Positions 33,768 through 42,348 of a stretch of 64,000 nucleotides of DNA are shown here, in pieces (the first letter of the stretch is position 1; every line of letters begins with the position of its first letter). The position numbers and the translations under genes are program-made. The notes beneath the pieces are model-generated. The model was not told the DNA's origin. It ran no database searches and was given only the letters and a program-made list of their open reading frames with translations. Source of the DNA: Brevibacterium limosum (GTDB taxonomy: Bacteria > Actinomycetota > Actinomycetes > Actinomycetales > Brevibacteriaceae); NCBI RefSeq assembly GCF_011617705.1, contig NZ_CP050154.1, forward strand, positions 248,001 through 312,000, given 5' to 3'.

Positions 33768-36554
33768 TCAGACGCTTCCTCGCACCGGCCCACCAGCCAG
33801 GACACTGTCGGCCCAGGCGGCGAGGCGGGAACGGTCGATCTTCGAATTGTGGCGGATGTCGGTGGGGAACTCGGGTGCCACGAGCACCGCTGTCAGGTCA
33901 TGACCGCCGACCTCGGCGACCTTCTCCCGCAGACGTGCCGTCAGACCCAAGGGTGCCAGACCGGGTGCGAGCGAAGTGCCCTCGGCATCGAGCACCGCGA
34001 CGAGAGCCTGGGTGCCTGCGGGCCCGATTCCGACCACGGAGCTGCGGCTGACTTGTGCGTCGGCGTCGATGAGCGCCTCGAGCCCGCCGGGCCCGACCGG
34101 TCCGCGCGCAGTCGTGACGACATGCTGCAGCCGTCCCTCGAGCCACACCCGACCGTTCTCGTCGATATGGCCGATGTCGTTCGTCCGGTGCCAGTGCAGA
34201 CCGTGCAGATCATCGCGGGCCGAATCCGCGGTGGTGCGCCACAGGTTGTCATAGCCGGACTTGATGTGGGCGGCACTGACGACGAATTCGCCGAGGCGGC
34301 CCTGCGCGGCCTCGCCCTGCAGCAGCTCATCGGCCGATCGGCCGGACTCGTCGATGGCGGCCAGAGCGAGTTCGACGCCGTCGATCGGCTGCCCCACGCA
34401 CACCCCGAGACCACCGGTGGCATCGGCGGCGGCCACACCGTTACGGTCGATGTCGGTGAGCAGCAGCCCTTCGGTCATTCCGTAGGGGGAGTGGATGGAC
34501 GCGTTCGGGAAGACCTCGGCGATGGCGTCCATGAGCTCCAGCGGCACGGGCGCACCAGCCGAGAGCACGAGCTCGACCCCGGCGCACGCGGCCCGCTGCT
34601 GGCCATCGAGCTCCGAGGCGGTCGCGGCGACGTTCGCGTACGCCGCCGGTGAGGCGAAGACCATGGTCGCCCGCCCGGCGATGATCGCATCGGCGATCGC
34701 GCTCGCCGTGAGCGTCTTCGGTTTCGTCACCGACATGTCCGGTGTCACCGAGGTGGCCCCGATGGCCGGCCCCAACAGGGCGAACGGTGGGAAGCCGGCC
34801 ACCAGGCCAGTGCCCTCCGTGACGTCGAAGGTCGTGGTGAGCACGGCCGCCAGTGCGGAGATGTTCGCATGCGTATAGCGCACGCCCTTCGCCGGTCCGG
34901 TCGAACCGGAGGTGAAGAGGATCGCCGCATCGGCATCCGGTGCCGGGGACGGCAGCTCGTGCCGGTGCGGTGTGCGGGAGAGTTCGGTCAGGCTCGTCTC
35001 GGCCTTGAACAGGCGGGAGCGCACGGGCCCGAGCGGGCTGACGGAGATCCGTCTCCCCGGCCACCCGAAGGCACGTGCCAGGGTGAGTCCGGGCAGTTCG
35101 CCGATGATCCACTGCGGATCCGCCGAGGTGATCGCCCGGGTCATCCCCTTCGGGCCGAGTCCGGCATCGGCGACGACGGCGACCGCACCGATCTTCAGGC
35201 ACGCGTAGAGTGCGGCGGTGAGATTGTTGCCCGGCGGGACGAGCATCGACACCCGGTCCCCGGGCTTCACGCCGAGGTCGAGCAGCCCGTTCGCGATCGA
35301 CGTGGTGACGTGCCACAGGTGGCGCCACGTGATCTGCTGCGCCGGATTCTGCGCGAAGTCGACCGACGCGATCGTCTCGTCGTCACGGCGGGCATCGAGG
35401 ATCGCCGTCACCGCGCGGATGTCCGCGGCGTCGGAATCCCGCACCGAGGCAGGGTCGGCGCCGAAGGTCGATCCCTTCGCCGAGGCGGCCGTGCCTGACC
35501 GCTCGGACGATCCCTTCGCGAGGGCCGCCTCGGTGGGGGAGCTCGCGGTGTCAGGCGCATCGAACCGGGCGCTCAGCCAGTCGAGGACGAGACCGGGAAC
35601 ATCATGGTCTTCGCTGACGAGGTGGGAGGCCGTTTCGAAGCGGTGCACGTCGGCCTGTGGCAGGCGCCCACGCAGGTCCCGCAGATAGCGTTCGAGGAAC
35701 ACCGGATCCTTCGGGCCCCACACGAGCAGGGCCGGCTTGTCGAAGGCAGCGATGTCATCGCCGATGCGCTGGAGCTCGGGGTCCGAGGGATGATCGGCAT
35801 CGACGGGGATATCGGCGACGAAGTTGCCGATCGCCCACCGGTCCGCAGGCGTACGATACGGGGCGTGGAATGCGTCCTTGGTCTCGGCATCGAGGTCGCC
35901 GAGTCCCATGGTCACGCGCAGGAACCAGTCGGTGAGCACGGTGGCCGTCGGCAGCATGGGCCCGGCCAGAGCGGCGCGCAGCGGTGCGGGCAGCGGGGCG
36001 TCCTCGGGCTGGTGGACGGCGGTGTTGAGGCTGATGGCCGCGGCGACGAGGTCCGTGTTGCGGGCGGCCCAGCCGAGCGAGAGGACTCCGCCCCAGTCGT
36101 GGCCGATCGTCACGATCGGGTGGGCGGCAGATCCGGTGTCGGCCACCTCGGCGATCAGGGTCGTGACGACGGCGTCGAAATCGTTGATGCGATCGGTGAT
36201 CCGGCGCACCTCGGCGGATTTCGGGGTCGGCATCGCCGAATGGGGCAGCCGTTCGGAGAAGCCCATCTCGAGCTGATCGGGGGCGATGAGCCGCCAGGCG
36301 CGGCCGCCGGACTGGGCGGCCTCGACGGTGGCGCGGGCCAGCCGACGCCACAGATACGACCACGTCGGGTTGCCGTGCAGGGCGACGATCGTGCCCGCCG
36401 GCTCCACACCGGCCGCGGTCAGGGCGGGCAGGGTGTCGAGCACGTGGAACGCATGCGTCCCATCGGCGGTGCTCGCCTCGACGATTCGGGACCAGGCGGG
36501 GTCCCACTCGGGCAGCTGCGGGGGAATCGTGGCCGGCCGTGCAGGAAATCTCAT
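33768..36554 (-). CDS. oleBC: OleBC fusion: beta-lactone decarboxylase and beta-lactone synthetase
   Basis: A 928-residue two-domain protein. Residues 1-332 are an alpha/beta hydrolase of haloalkane-dehalogenase type (OleB): HGNPTWSY at 60-67, nucleophile D153 in GHDWGG, and H311 in TASHLVSEDHD. Residues about 376-928 are an AMP-dependent ligase fold (OleC): ILFTSGSTGPAKG at 545-557, SPYGMTEG and a late SKIDRSRLA. A low-complexity Ala/Ser linker (about 333-375) joins them. OleC makes a cis-beta-lactone from the hydroxyacid and OleB decarboxylates it to the cis-olefin. Such fusions are known from olefin-producing actinobacteria. It starts 8 bases after oleA. Confidence 0.9.
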   Translation of the reverse strand: MRFPARPATIPPQLPEWDPAWSRIVEASTADGTHAFHVLDTLPALTAAGVEPAGTIVALHGNPTWSYLWRRLARATVEAAQSGGRAWRLIAPDQLEMGFSERLPHSAMPTPKSAEVRRITDRINDFDAVVTTLIAEVADTGSAAHPIVTIGHDWGGVLSLGWAARNTDLVAAAISLNTAVHQPEDAPLPAPLRAALAGPMLPTATVLTDWFLRVTMGLGDLDAETKDAFHAPYRTPADRWAIGNFVADIPVDADHPSDPELQRIGDDIAAFDKPALLVWGPKDPVFLERYLRDLRGRLPQADVHRFETASHLVSEDHDVPGLVLDWLSARFDAPDTASSPTEAALAKGSSERSGTAASAKGSTFGADPASVRDSDAADIRAVTAILDARRDDETIASVDFAQNPAQQITWRHLWHVTTSIANGLLDLGVKPGDRVSMLVPPGNNLTAALYACLKIGAVAVVADAGLGPKGMTRAITSADPQWIIGELPGLTLARAFGWPGRRISVSPLGPVRSRLFKAETSLTELSRTPHRHELPSPAPDADAAILFTSGSTGPAKGVRYTHANISALAAVLTTTFDVTEGTGLVAGFPPFALLGPAIGATSVTPDMSVTKPKTLTASAIADAIIAGRATMVFASPAAYANVAATASELDGQQRAACAGVELVLSAGAPVPLELMDAIAEVFPNASIHSPYGMTEGLLLTDIDRNGVAAADATGGLGVCVGQPIDGVELALAAIDESGRSADELLQGEAAQGRLGEFVVSAAHIKSGYDNLWRTTADSARDDLHGLHWHRTNDIGHIDENGRVWLEGRLQHVVTTARGPVGPGGLEALIDADAQVSRSSVVGIGPAGTQALVAVLDAEGTSLAPGLAPLGLTARLREKVAEVGGHDLTAVLVAPEFPTDIRHNSKIDRSRLAAWADSVLAGGPVRGSV

Positions 36555-36562
36555 GAAGGTCT

Positions 36563-37591
36563 CTACCACTCGATCTCGGTCATGGCGGTGTTGAGGCCGG
36601 AGCCGACGCCCATGCACAGGATGCGGTCGCCGGGCCTGAGGTTCTCGGCCTCACGGGACAGGGTGATGGGCAGGGAGGCGGGGCCGACGTTGCCCAGTTC
36701 CGGGTAGCTCACGGGGATCCGGTCGGGGTCGAGGTTCGCGGCCTTCGTGATCGAATTCGTGTGCACATCGGAGACCTGATGCATGACGTAGCGGTCCATC
36801 TCCCGCCAGTCCCAGCCGGTTTCGTGGGCTTCCTCCCATGCGGCGACGACGAGTTCCATGCCGCCGGAGAGCAGTCCCTTCGTGTCGGTGAACATTCCGT
36901 TGTGGTCGCCGACGCACAGTTCGTGATGCTGGGTGGCCGCACGGGTGATGCCGCCGAGGATGCGGTGGCCGTCCGGATGTCTGTCGGCCGGTCCGAGGAC
37001 GGCGGCGGCAGCGCCGGAGCCCAGGGTCAGAGATGCGAATTCGTTGAGGTATTCCTCCCGGGTGATGTCCGGACGGTTGAGGCGGCGCAGCGTCGCCTCC
37101 TGAACGCGGGAGGCGTCTTCGCCGGCGACGATGAGGGCGTATTCGATCTGCCCGGCGTCGATCATGTTCGCGGCCAAGGTCATGCCGTTGACGAAGCCGA
37201 GGCAGGCGTTGGCGATGTCGAAGTTCATCGCCTGCGGGCCGAGTCCGATGCCGGCGTGGACACCGACGGCCACGGACGGTTCCAGGTGTTCACGGGTCAC
37301 GGAGGTGTTGACCATCAGTCCGATGGCGTCGGGAGGGATCCCTGCCTCGGCGAGGGCCTGCTTCCCGGCCGCGATCGCACCGTCGGCGAACTGGTGGGGC
37401 TCATCCCAGTTGCGGCGGGCGTACACGCCGGCGACGCGCTGGAGCAGACCCTGCGGCAGGTTGAGGGATGACAGCGTATCGGCGAGGCGCTCGTCGAATT
37501 CCTGGGAGGTCACTTCGTTCGGGGCCAGGGTCTCGGTCAGGCCGAGCAGGGCCACGTTCGAGTGCCGAAATGTTGCGTTGCCATTCGCCAA
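36563..37591 (-). CDS. oleA: OleA, thiolase-fold acyl-CoA head-to-head condensing enzyme
   Basis: A 342-residue KAS III-like enzyme that joins two fatty acyl-CoAs by a non-decarboxylative Claisen condensation. The catalytic set matches Xanthomonas OleA in spacing: C130 in DIANACLGF, E104 in HLEPS (26 residues before, as E117/C143), H271 in MHQVSD and N301 in LGNVGPAS (30 apart, as H285/N315). The glutamate separates OleA from FabH. The frame has only a TTG start at 37591, with AAAGGGATGAG upstream; a GTG 12 codons in is less supported. It is the first gene of the oleA-oleBC-oleD operon. Confidence 0.88.
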   Translation of the reverse strand: MANGNATFRHSNVALLGLTETLAPNEVTSQEFDERLADTLSSLNLPQGLLQRVAGVYARRNWDEPHQFADGAIAAGKQALAEAGIPPDAIGLMVNTSVTREHLEPSVAVGVHAGIGLGPQAMNFDIANACLGFVNGMTLAANMIDAGQIEYALIVAGEDASRVQEATLRRLNRPDITREEYLNEFASLTLGSGAAAAVLGPADRHPDGHRILGGITRAATQHHELCVGDHNGMFTDTKGLLSGGMELVVAAWEEAHETGWDWREMDRYVMHQVSDVHTNSITKAANLDPDRIPVSYPELGNVGPASLPITLSREAENLRPGDRILCMGVGSGLNTAMTEIEW

Positions 37592-37653
37592 TTGAGGTAC
37601 TCATCCCTTTTCGGGTCGTTCGTCGGTGTCGATATCGGCCGCAGAGGCGCGCG

Positions 37654-37692
37654 CGTGACGCGTCACGACGGGGGAATTCCGGACCTATCTTA
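37654..37692 (-). promoter_or_regulatory. Candidate oleA promoter and operator
   Basis: On the minus strand a TAAGAT box (37692-37687) is followed about 20 bases downstream by a perfect 14-base palindrome CGTGACGCGTCACG (37667-37654), itself about 60 bases before the oleA start. A palindrome just downstream of the transcription start would suit a roadblock-type repressor. No -35 box is convincing. Confidence 0.45.
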
Positions 37693-37715
37693 CCGCCCGG
37701 TTTCTGAGATGTTCA

Positions 37716-38750
37716 TCAGCGCGTGAACCAGGTGAAGCCGTCGTAGAGCAATCCCGTGGCGGCGAGCACGGCGATGACCGCAAGAACGAACGAGGTCACG
37801 GTGTGTGAGACCTTCGACGTCTGGAAGCGCACGGCACGCGAATACGACATGGGGCGATCGGTGACGTTATGGCCGAACTGGGCGAAGATCCGCCAGTCCA
37901 TGACGTCGATGAGCGACTTCGCGGCGAGGGTGAATACGATGATGCAGCCGATGCCCATGAACAGCAGGAACACGAAGCCGAAGAAGCCGAAGTCCTTGAA
38001 GAATGTCACGACCCGGTCGCCGATGGCCACGGCGAACGCAGAGAAGCCGTCGCTGAAGGGCAGGGCATCGAACGAGTCGGTGATCGTGGACAGGCTGATG
38101 TTGTCGCGAACCGTCTGCACGGATCCGATGTACATGAAGATCGAGGCGGCCAGGGCGACGAGCAGGTTGATGATCGAGATCGTCGCATTGTCCGGCCAGA
38201 AGTCCAGGTGCTTGAGCGTATAGGTCGCCGAGAGAGCGACGCAGATGATCGCGCCGGTCAGCGCACCGATGGTGGCCGGCAGCAGCAGATTGTTGAAGAA
38301 CACGAAGGCGACGACGGCGATGAGCGCGGCACCGAGGATGTAGGTGAACACTGCGACGGTGTCGCCGTTGGCCGCGGTGGCGGCCCGCCGGTTCGCTTCG
38401 ATCATCTGTCCGGAATGCTGGATGTTGGCGGCGAGGTCGTTCTTCGTGGCCCGCGGCAGATCGCCGTCCCCGTCGTCATAGCCCTGGGCGTTGCCGGGAA
38501 GCACACGGGTCTCATCCTCGCTGCTCCACGGGCGGCCGGACTGGGTGTAGCCCGACTGGCCGTAGCCGGACTGTCCGTAGGGGTTGTGGCCGTAGCCGCC
38601 CGGAGTCTGCGGGTAGCCGCCCTGAGCACCCGACCCGCCTGTCGGGTTCCGGGGCTGCCATCGTCCGAGCTTCGCTCCGATGAAGTAGATGGCGAAGACG
38701 ACGAGAGCCGCGAGGACTCCGATGGAGATGCCGGCGCCGAGCTCGTTCAT
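37716..38750 (-). CDS. Multi-pass membrane protein with Gly/Tyr/Gln-rich loop
   Basis: A 344-residue protein. One N-terminal membrane segment (about 6-26) is followed by a low-complexity stretch (about 36-75) of GYGQSGY repeats, a polar part, and then about six hydrophobic segments (from about 130). The segment PATKNDLAANIQHSGQM-like region precedes the helices. No family is recognised; the composition of the loop resembles the Gly/Tyr-rich N-termini of many actinobacterial membrane proteins. AGGAAG lies 8 bases before the ATG. It sits just upstream of the ole operon on the same strand, 124 bases away, and may be independent of it. Confidence 0.7.
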   Translation of the reverse strand: MNELGAGISIGVLAALVVFAIYFIGAKLGRWQPRNPTGGSGAQGGYPQTPGGYGHNPYGQSGYGQSGYTQSGRPWSSEDETRVLPGNAQGYDDGDGDLPRATKNDLAANIQHSGQMIEANRRAATAANGDTVAVFTYILGAALIAVVAFVFFNNLLLPATIGALTGAIICVALSATYTLKHLDFWPDNATISIINLLVALAASIFMYIGSVQTVRDNISLSTITDSFDALPFSDGFSAFAVAIGDRVVTFFKDFGFFGFVFLLFMGIGCIIVFTLAAKSLIDVMDWRIFAQFGHNVTDRPMSYSRAVRFQTSKVSHTVTSFVLAVIAVLAATGLLYDGFTWFTR

Positions 38751-38850
38751 AAGGATGACTTCCTGGGATGGACAACGGTGGTCGTCATTTCAGTCTATGG
38801 ACTCATGCCCCTCAGAGCACGCTCTGTCCCGCATGTGCGCGCGTTTCGGC

Positions 38851-38915
38851 GCGATCTGCTGGTCGATCCACGGCGCTCAGGACGTCGAAACGACCTGGAT
38901 CGACCAGGAAATCGC
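38851..38915. repeat. Palindromic repeat element, copy 1
   Basis: Arms CTGGTCGATCCA (38859-38870) and TGGATCGACCAG (38896-38907) are perfect over 12 bp, flanked by outer GCGAT/ATCGC pairing (38851-38855, 38911-38915). The left half shares GTCGATCCACGG with copy 2, about 100 bases away. Confidence 0.75.
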
Positions 38916-38963
38916 TCCGGCGGTTCACTCCTGCCTGAGAGGGGTGCGGACGCGGCTGTCGCA

Positions 38964-39027
38964 CGATTGTTGGGTCGATCCACGGTGTTCTGAGCCGCGA
39001 TATCACCGTGGATCGACCCAACAATCG
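38964..39027. repeat. Palindromic repeat element, copy 2
   Basis: A perfect 24-bp inverted repeat (38964-38987 and 39004-39027) with a 16-base loop. The arms contain GGGTCGATCCACGGTG and its complement. It is clearly related to copy 1 in the arm sequence and in the outer CGAT/ATCG bases, which suggests a REP-like element family rather than two chance hairpins. Confidence 0.8.
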
Positions 39028-39134
39028 CCGCGCTGCAGACCGTCTCGCGTCACTCGGCCTCGGTGCTGGCGGTTCCTGAGTATGGTGGGGTCAGGTCTGC
39101 GCGATCCGCCACCGACGTCCGAAGGAGACACGCG

Positions 39135-39938
39135 ATGAGCAACCCACAGGCATTCACCTCCGAGGCCCTGCCTCTCGATGAGCAGGTTGTGCTCGTCACC
39201 GGAGCCGGACGCGGCCTGGGCGCTGCGATCGCGAAGGCGTTCGCCCCGGAGGGTTCGGCGCTGGTCATCAATTACCGGTACTCGGCCCAGGCCGCCGAAG
39301 AGCTCGCCGAGGCGGTCCGCGCTCGCGGTGGACGCGCCATGGCCATCGAGGCCGATGTCACCGATTCCCGAGCCGTCGACGCCATGGTCGAAGCGGCGGC
39401 CGCCGAGTTCGGGGCGCCCGTGTCCACAGTGGTCAACAATGCGTTCGCAGACTTCTCGTTCAACGGCGATGAGCGCCAGCCGGCCGATGAGATCGACTAT
39501 TCGGATTTCGCCGATCAGTTCCGCGGTTCTGTCGAAGGCGCGGTCAACACGATCCAGGCTGCGATGCACGGCTTCCGTGAGATCGGTTCCGGCCGGGTCA
39601 TCAACATCGGCACCAACCTGTTCCAGGACCCGGTCGTCCCCTATCACGACTACACGGCCGGTAAGGCGGCGCTGCTGTCGCTGACCCGGACCTTTGCGAA
39701 GGATCTCGGGCCGGCCGGGGTGCGGGTGAACATGGTCTCCGGTGGACTGCTGCGCACTACGGATGCCTCCTCGGCGACACCGGAAGCGGTCTTCGACCAG
39801 ATCGCGGCCGCCAGTGCGCTGCGACGGGTGACCACTCCGGAGGACTTCGCCTCGGCGGTGGTGTTCTTCGCCTCTCCCGCTTCGCGTGCGGTGACCGGTC
39901 AGAACCTCATCGTCGACAACGGTCTCGTCATGGGCTGA
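39135..39938 (+). CDS. Short-chain dehydrogenase/reductase, FabG-like
   Basis: A 267-residue SDR. TGAGRGLGAAIAKAFA (nucleotide motif), NNAF in place of NNAG, catalytic tyrosine and lysine in YHDYTAGKAAL, and VNMVSGGLLRTTD. The VVNNAFADFSFNGDERQPADEIDY stretch is read here as two parts of a family pattern common to 3-oxoacyl-ACP reductase-annotated SDRs of actinobacteria. GAAGGAG lies 8 bases before the ATG. The substrate is unknown. It ends before a GC hairpin shared with a convergent hydrolase gene. Confidence 0.83.
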   Translation: MSNPQAFTSEALPLDEQVVLVTGAGRGLGAAIAKAFAPEGSALVINYRYSAQAAEELAEAVRARGGRAMAIEADVTDSRAVDAMVEAAAAEFGAPVSTVVNNAFADFSFNGDERQPADEIDYSDFADQFRGSVEGAVNTIQAAMHGFREIGSGRVINIGTNLFQDPVVPYHDYTAGKAALLSLTRTFAKDLGPAGVRVNMVSGGLLRTTDASSATPEAVFDQIAAASALRRVTTPEDFASAVVFFASPASRAVTGQNLIVDNGLVMG

Positions 39939-39957
39939 GGCGGCCGACCTTGAGATG

Positions 39958-39974
39958 GGCGGGCCTCGCCCGCC
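39958..39974. terminator. Short GC hairpin between convergent genes
   Basis: GGCGGGC and GCCCGCC pair across a 3-base loop. It lies between the SDR and the dienelactone hydrolase-like gene. There is no T tract, and a related GC-rich segment follows, so its strength is uncertain. Confidence 0.45.
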
Positions 39975-40037
39975 AGCTTCGACGAGGGTGAGCGGCGGGC
40001 GGCCTGCAAGGGTGGCCCCGGAGTCGGGGAGAGGGCT

Positions 40038-40607
40038 TCAGAAGCGATCGAGGAAGGCCAAGGCCCTCTCGTAGAGCAGTTCGGCGCTGGCCTCGCGGTA
40101 GTCCGGGGTCGTCGGGTCGCTGAACAAGTGGGAATCGCCGGGGTAGAGGAAGTACTCGGCCTGCGCACCCGCCTTCGCCGCGGATTCCATCAGAGTCTCG
40201 ATCGTGCCCGGGCTGCGCCAGGAGTCATCGACGGCGAAATGCGCCTGCACCGGCACCTCTGCCTGCCAGCGGGTCGGCTTCGGGAAGCCGCCGCCGTGGA
40301 AGAGCAGGACGCCGTCGGCTCGCGGATCGTTCTTGCCCATCTGCTGTGCCAGCGCGGCTCCCAGCGAGAATCCGCCGAAGACGAGATCGTCACCGAGGTC
40401 CTCGCACGCTTCCTTCGTCCGGTCCACGAGGGTTGAGAACCCGACCTCCTGGGAGTGGGCGACTCCCGTTTCGGCGGTGTCGAACGTCTTGCCCCCGTAG
40501 ACGTCGGGGGTGTGGACGGCGTGTCCGGCCAGGGCGAAGCGTTCGGCGATGGCGTCCATTCCGGACGTCCGCCCCAGTGCCGAGTGGAGGAGAACGAGAG
40601 TGGTCAT
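40038..40607 (-). CDS. Dienelactone hydrolase-family protein
   Basis: A 189-residue alpha/beta hydrolase of the DLH type. FGGFSLGAALAQQ contains the nucleophile region: the elbow reads G-F-S-L-G, so serine replaces the cysteine of classical dienelactone hydrolase. The acid is probably in AHFAVDDSW and the histidine in YPGDSHLFSDP. The small size and DVYGGKTFDT segment suit this family. AAAGGA lies 8 bases before the ATG at 40607. The substrate is unknown. Confidence 0.82.
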   Translation of the reverse strand: MTTLVLLHSALGRTSGMDAIAERFALAGHAVHTPDVYGGKTFDTAETGVAHSQEVGFSTLVDRTKEACEDLGDDLVFGGFSLGAALAQQMGKNDPRADGVLLFHGGGFPKPTRWQAEVPVQAHFAVDDSWRSPGTIETLMESAAKAGAQAEYFLYPGDSHLFSDPTTPDYREASAELLYERALAFLDRF

Positions 40608-40664
40608 GAGCAATCCTTTCGAAAGGGACATCGGGGCCGGCACCTGAGTGGTCGGCTCGGCGAG

Positions 40665-42248
40665 TCAGCGGCTGTGACCGCGAGGAATGGTGAAGGTGTC
40701 GGCGCGGGCGGTGGCCCAGTCGTCGGCCCACTCTTCGGGGGCGTCATCGAGGAGCTCGCCGGGCTTGAGCCAGTCGTAGAGACGGGCATAGGACCAGGAC
40801 TCGGAGGCCGAGACATTGCGTCGCAGCATCGTCGGTTCTAGCTCGTCCGGTGCGGCCGCACCCATCGACGCCATGAGGCGGACCGCCTCGGCGACGACTC
40901 CGTCGTGGTAGTTGCGCACCCGATCGGCCTTGGTGGGCACATCGATGGCCCGCGTTCGCCGCGGATCCTGAGTGGCGACGCCGACGGGGCACTTGCCCGT
41001 GTGGCAGACCTGGGCCTGGATGCAGCCGACGGCCATCATCATCGCCCGGGCCGAGTTCGTGAAGTCCGCACCCTGGATGAGTCGTTTGACGATGTCGGTG
41101 CCGGTGGCGATCTTGCCCGATGCGCCGACCTTGATCTTCTTGCGCAGCCCCGCGCCGACGAGCGCATTGTGCACGATCATCAGCCCCTGGGTCAGCGGCA
41201 GCCCCACATTGTCTTCGAACTCCAGCGGCGCCGCACCGGTGCCGCCTTCTGAACCGTCGACGATGATGAAGTCCGGCAGGATGTTCGTCTCGACCATGGC
41301 CTTGACCATTCCGAGGAACTCCGTGCGCGAACCCACGCACAGCTTGAAGCCGGCAGGCTTGCCGCCGGAGAGCTCACGCATCGTCCGGATGAACTCCAGC
41401 AGCTCGATCGGAGTCGAGAACACATTGTGTCCGGGAGGGCTGATGCAGGTCTGTCCGACGGGGATGCCGCGGATCTGTGAGATCTCCTCGGTGACCTTCG
41501 GTCCCGGCAGCACACCGCCGATGCCGGGCTTCGCGCCCTGGGAGAGTTTGAGCGAGGTCATCTTCACCTGCGGGTCCTGCGCCTTCTCGGCGAAGGTCTC
41601 GGGATCGAATTCTCCGTCGGAGGTGCGGGCACCGAAGTAGCCGGTGCCGAGTTCCCAGATGAGGTCGCCGCCGTGTTCACGGTGATACGGCGAAATGGAT
41701 CCTTCGCCGGTGTCGTGGGCGAATCCGCCCATCGCGGCACCCTTGTTCAGTGCCCGGACGGCGTTGTCGCTCAGGGAGCCGAAGCTCATCGCCGAGACGT
41801 TGAGCAGCGAGATGTCGTATGGCTGCGTGCATTCGTCACCGCCGATGTGCACGCGCGGCGGACGCGGCGGATTGGGGATCGGCATATTCGAGTGCATGAG
41901 AGCCTCGTAGCCGGTGCGGTCGACATCGCGTTCGGTGCCGAACGCGTGCTCGGAGTGGGTGCCCTTGGCGCGTTCGTAGATGGTGGTGCGGGTGTCGCGG
42001 CTGAAGGGGCGCCCGTCCCAGTTGCGTTCGATGAAGTACTGCTGGATCTCCGGCCGGATCGACTCCAGCAGGAACCGTGCGTGTCCGGCGACCGGATAGT
42101 TGCGCAGGATCGAGTGCTTCTTCTGCGTGAGATCCCATGCGGCGAGTGCGCCGAGCCCGATCGCCGAGGCGGCCGCCGCCACTCCGGCGAACTGCTTGCC
42201 TGCCGAGTCGCCGGTGACCATCCGGACAACGGGGAATTGCCGTTTCAT
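40665..42248 (-). CDS. FMN-binding glutamate synthase-like protein (GltB2 type)
   Basis: A 527-residue protein with one N-terminal hydrophobic segment (about 20-38) and the FMN/FeS domain of glutamate synthase. NVSAMSFGSLSDNAVRALN, HDTGEGSISPYH, SPPGHNVFSTPIEL and IIVDGSEGGTGAAP are the barrel motifs; CIQAQVCHTGKCPVG supplies the three cysteines of a 3Fe-4S cluster. It lacks the glutaminase domain, so it is a stand-alone synthase-domain protein, often membrane-associated, whose true reaction is not settled. AAGGAGG lies 5 bases before the ATG at 42248; the longer frame is spurious. Confidence 0.88.
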   Translation of the reverse strand: MKRQFPVVRMVTGDSAGKQFAGVAAAASAIGLGALAAWDLTQKKHSILRNYPVAGHARFLLESIRPEIQQYFIERNWDGRPFSRDTRTTIYERAKGTHSEHAFGTERDVDRTGYEALMHSNMPIPNPPRPPRVHIGGDECTQPYDISLLNVSAMSFGSLSDNAVRALNKGAAMGGFAHDTGEGSISPYHREHGGDLIWELGTGYFGARTSDGEFDPETFAEKAQDPQVKMTSLKLSQGAKPGIGGVLPGPKVTEEISQIRGIPVGQTCISPPGHNVFSTPIELLEFIRTMRELSGGKPAGFKLCVGSRTEFLGMVKAMVETNILPDFIIVDGSEGGTGAAPLEFEDNVGLPLTQGLMIVHNALVGAGLRKKIKVGASGKIATGTDIVKRLIQGADFTNSARAMMMAVGCIQAQVCHTGKCPVGVATQDPRRTRAIDVPTKADRVRNYHDGVVAEAVRLMASMGAAAPDELEPTMLRRNVSASESWSYARLYDWLKPGELLDDAPEEWADDWATARADTFTIPRGHSR

Positions 42249-42348
42249 TGTGCCTCCTTGAACTGTCCTGACCTCGAGCCTAGACCGGGAGGGCGCGGAT
42301 TTCAGGAAAGGCAGACCTGAGAAGGCGGCGGACTGCTGGGAAGCAGAC

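Larger units (their letters stand above)
38751..39134. other. Intergenic region with two palindromic repeat elements
   Basis: This 384-base gap lies between divergent genes, so transcription terminators are not expected, yet it holds two strong related hairpins (listed separately). Short frames on the minus strand (38795-39024) simply read through these repeats and are rejected. The Shine-Dalgarno GAAGGAG of the SDR gene is at 39121-39127. Promoters for both neighbours must lie here but no clear boxes are seen. Confidence 0.6.

Noticed and set aside
33768..36554. OleBC fusion as a sequencing or frameshift artefact
   Set aside because: The two domains are joined in frame by a plausible linker and fused oleBC genes are known in actinobacteria.
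38795..39024. Two short minus-strand frames over the palindromes
   Set aside because: Their sequence is only the palindromic repeats read as codons; no start signal.
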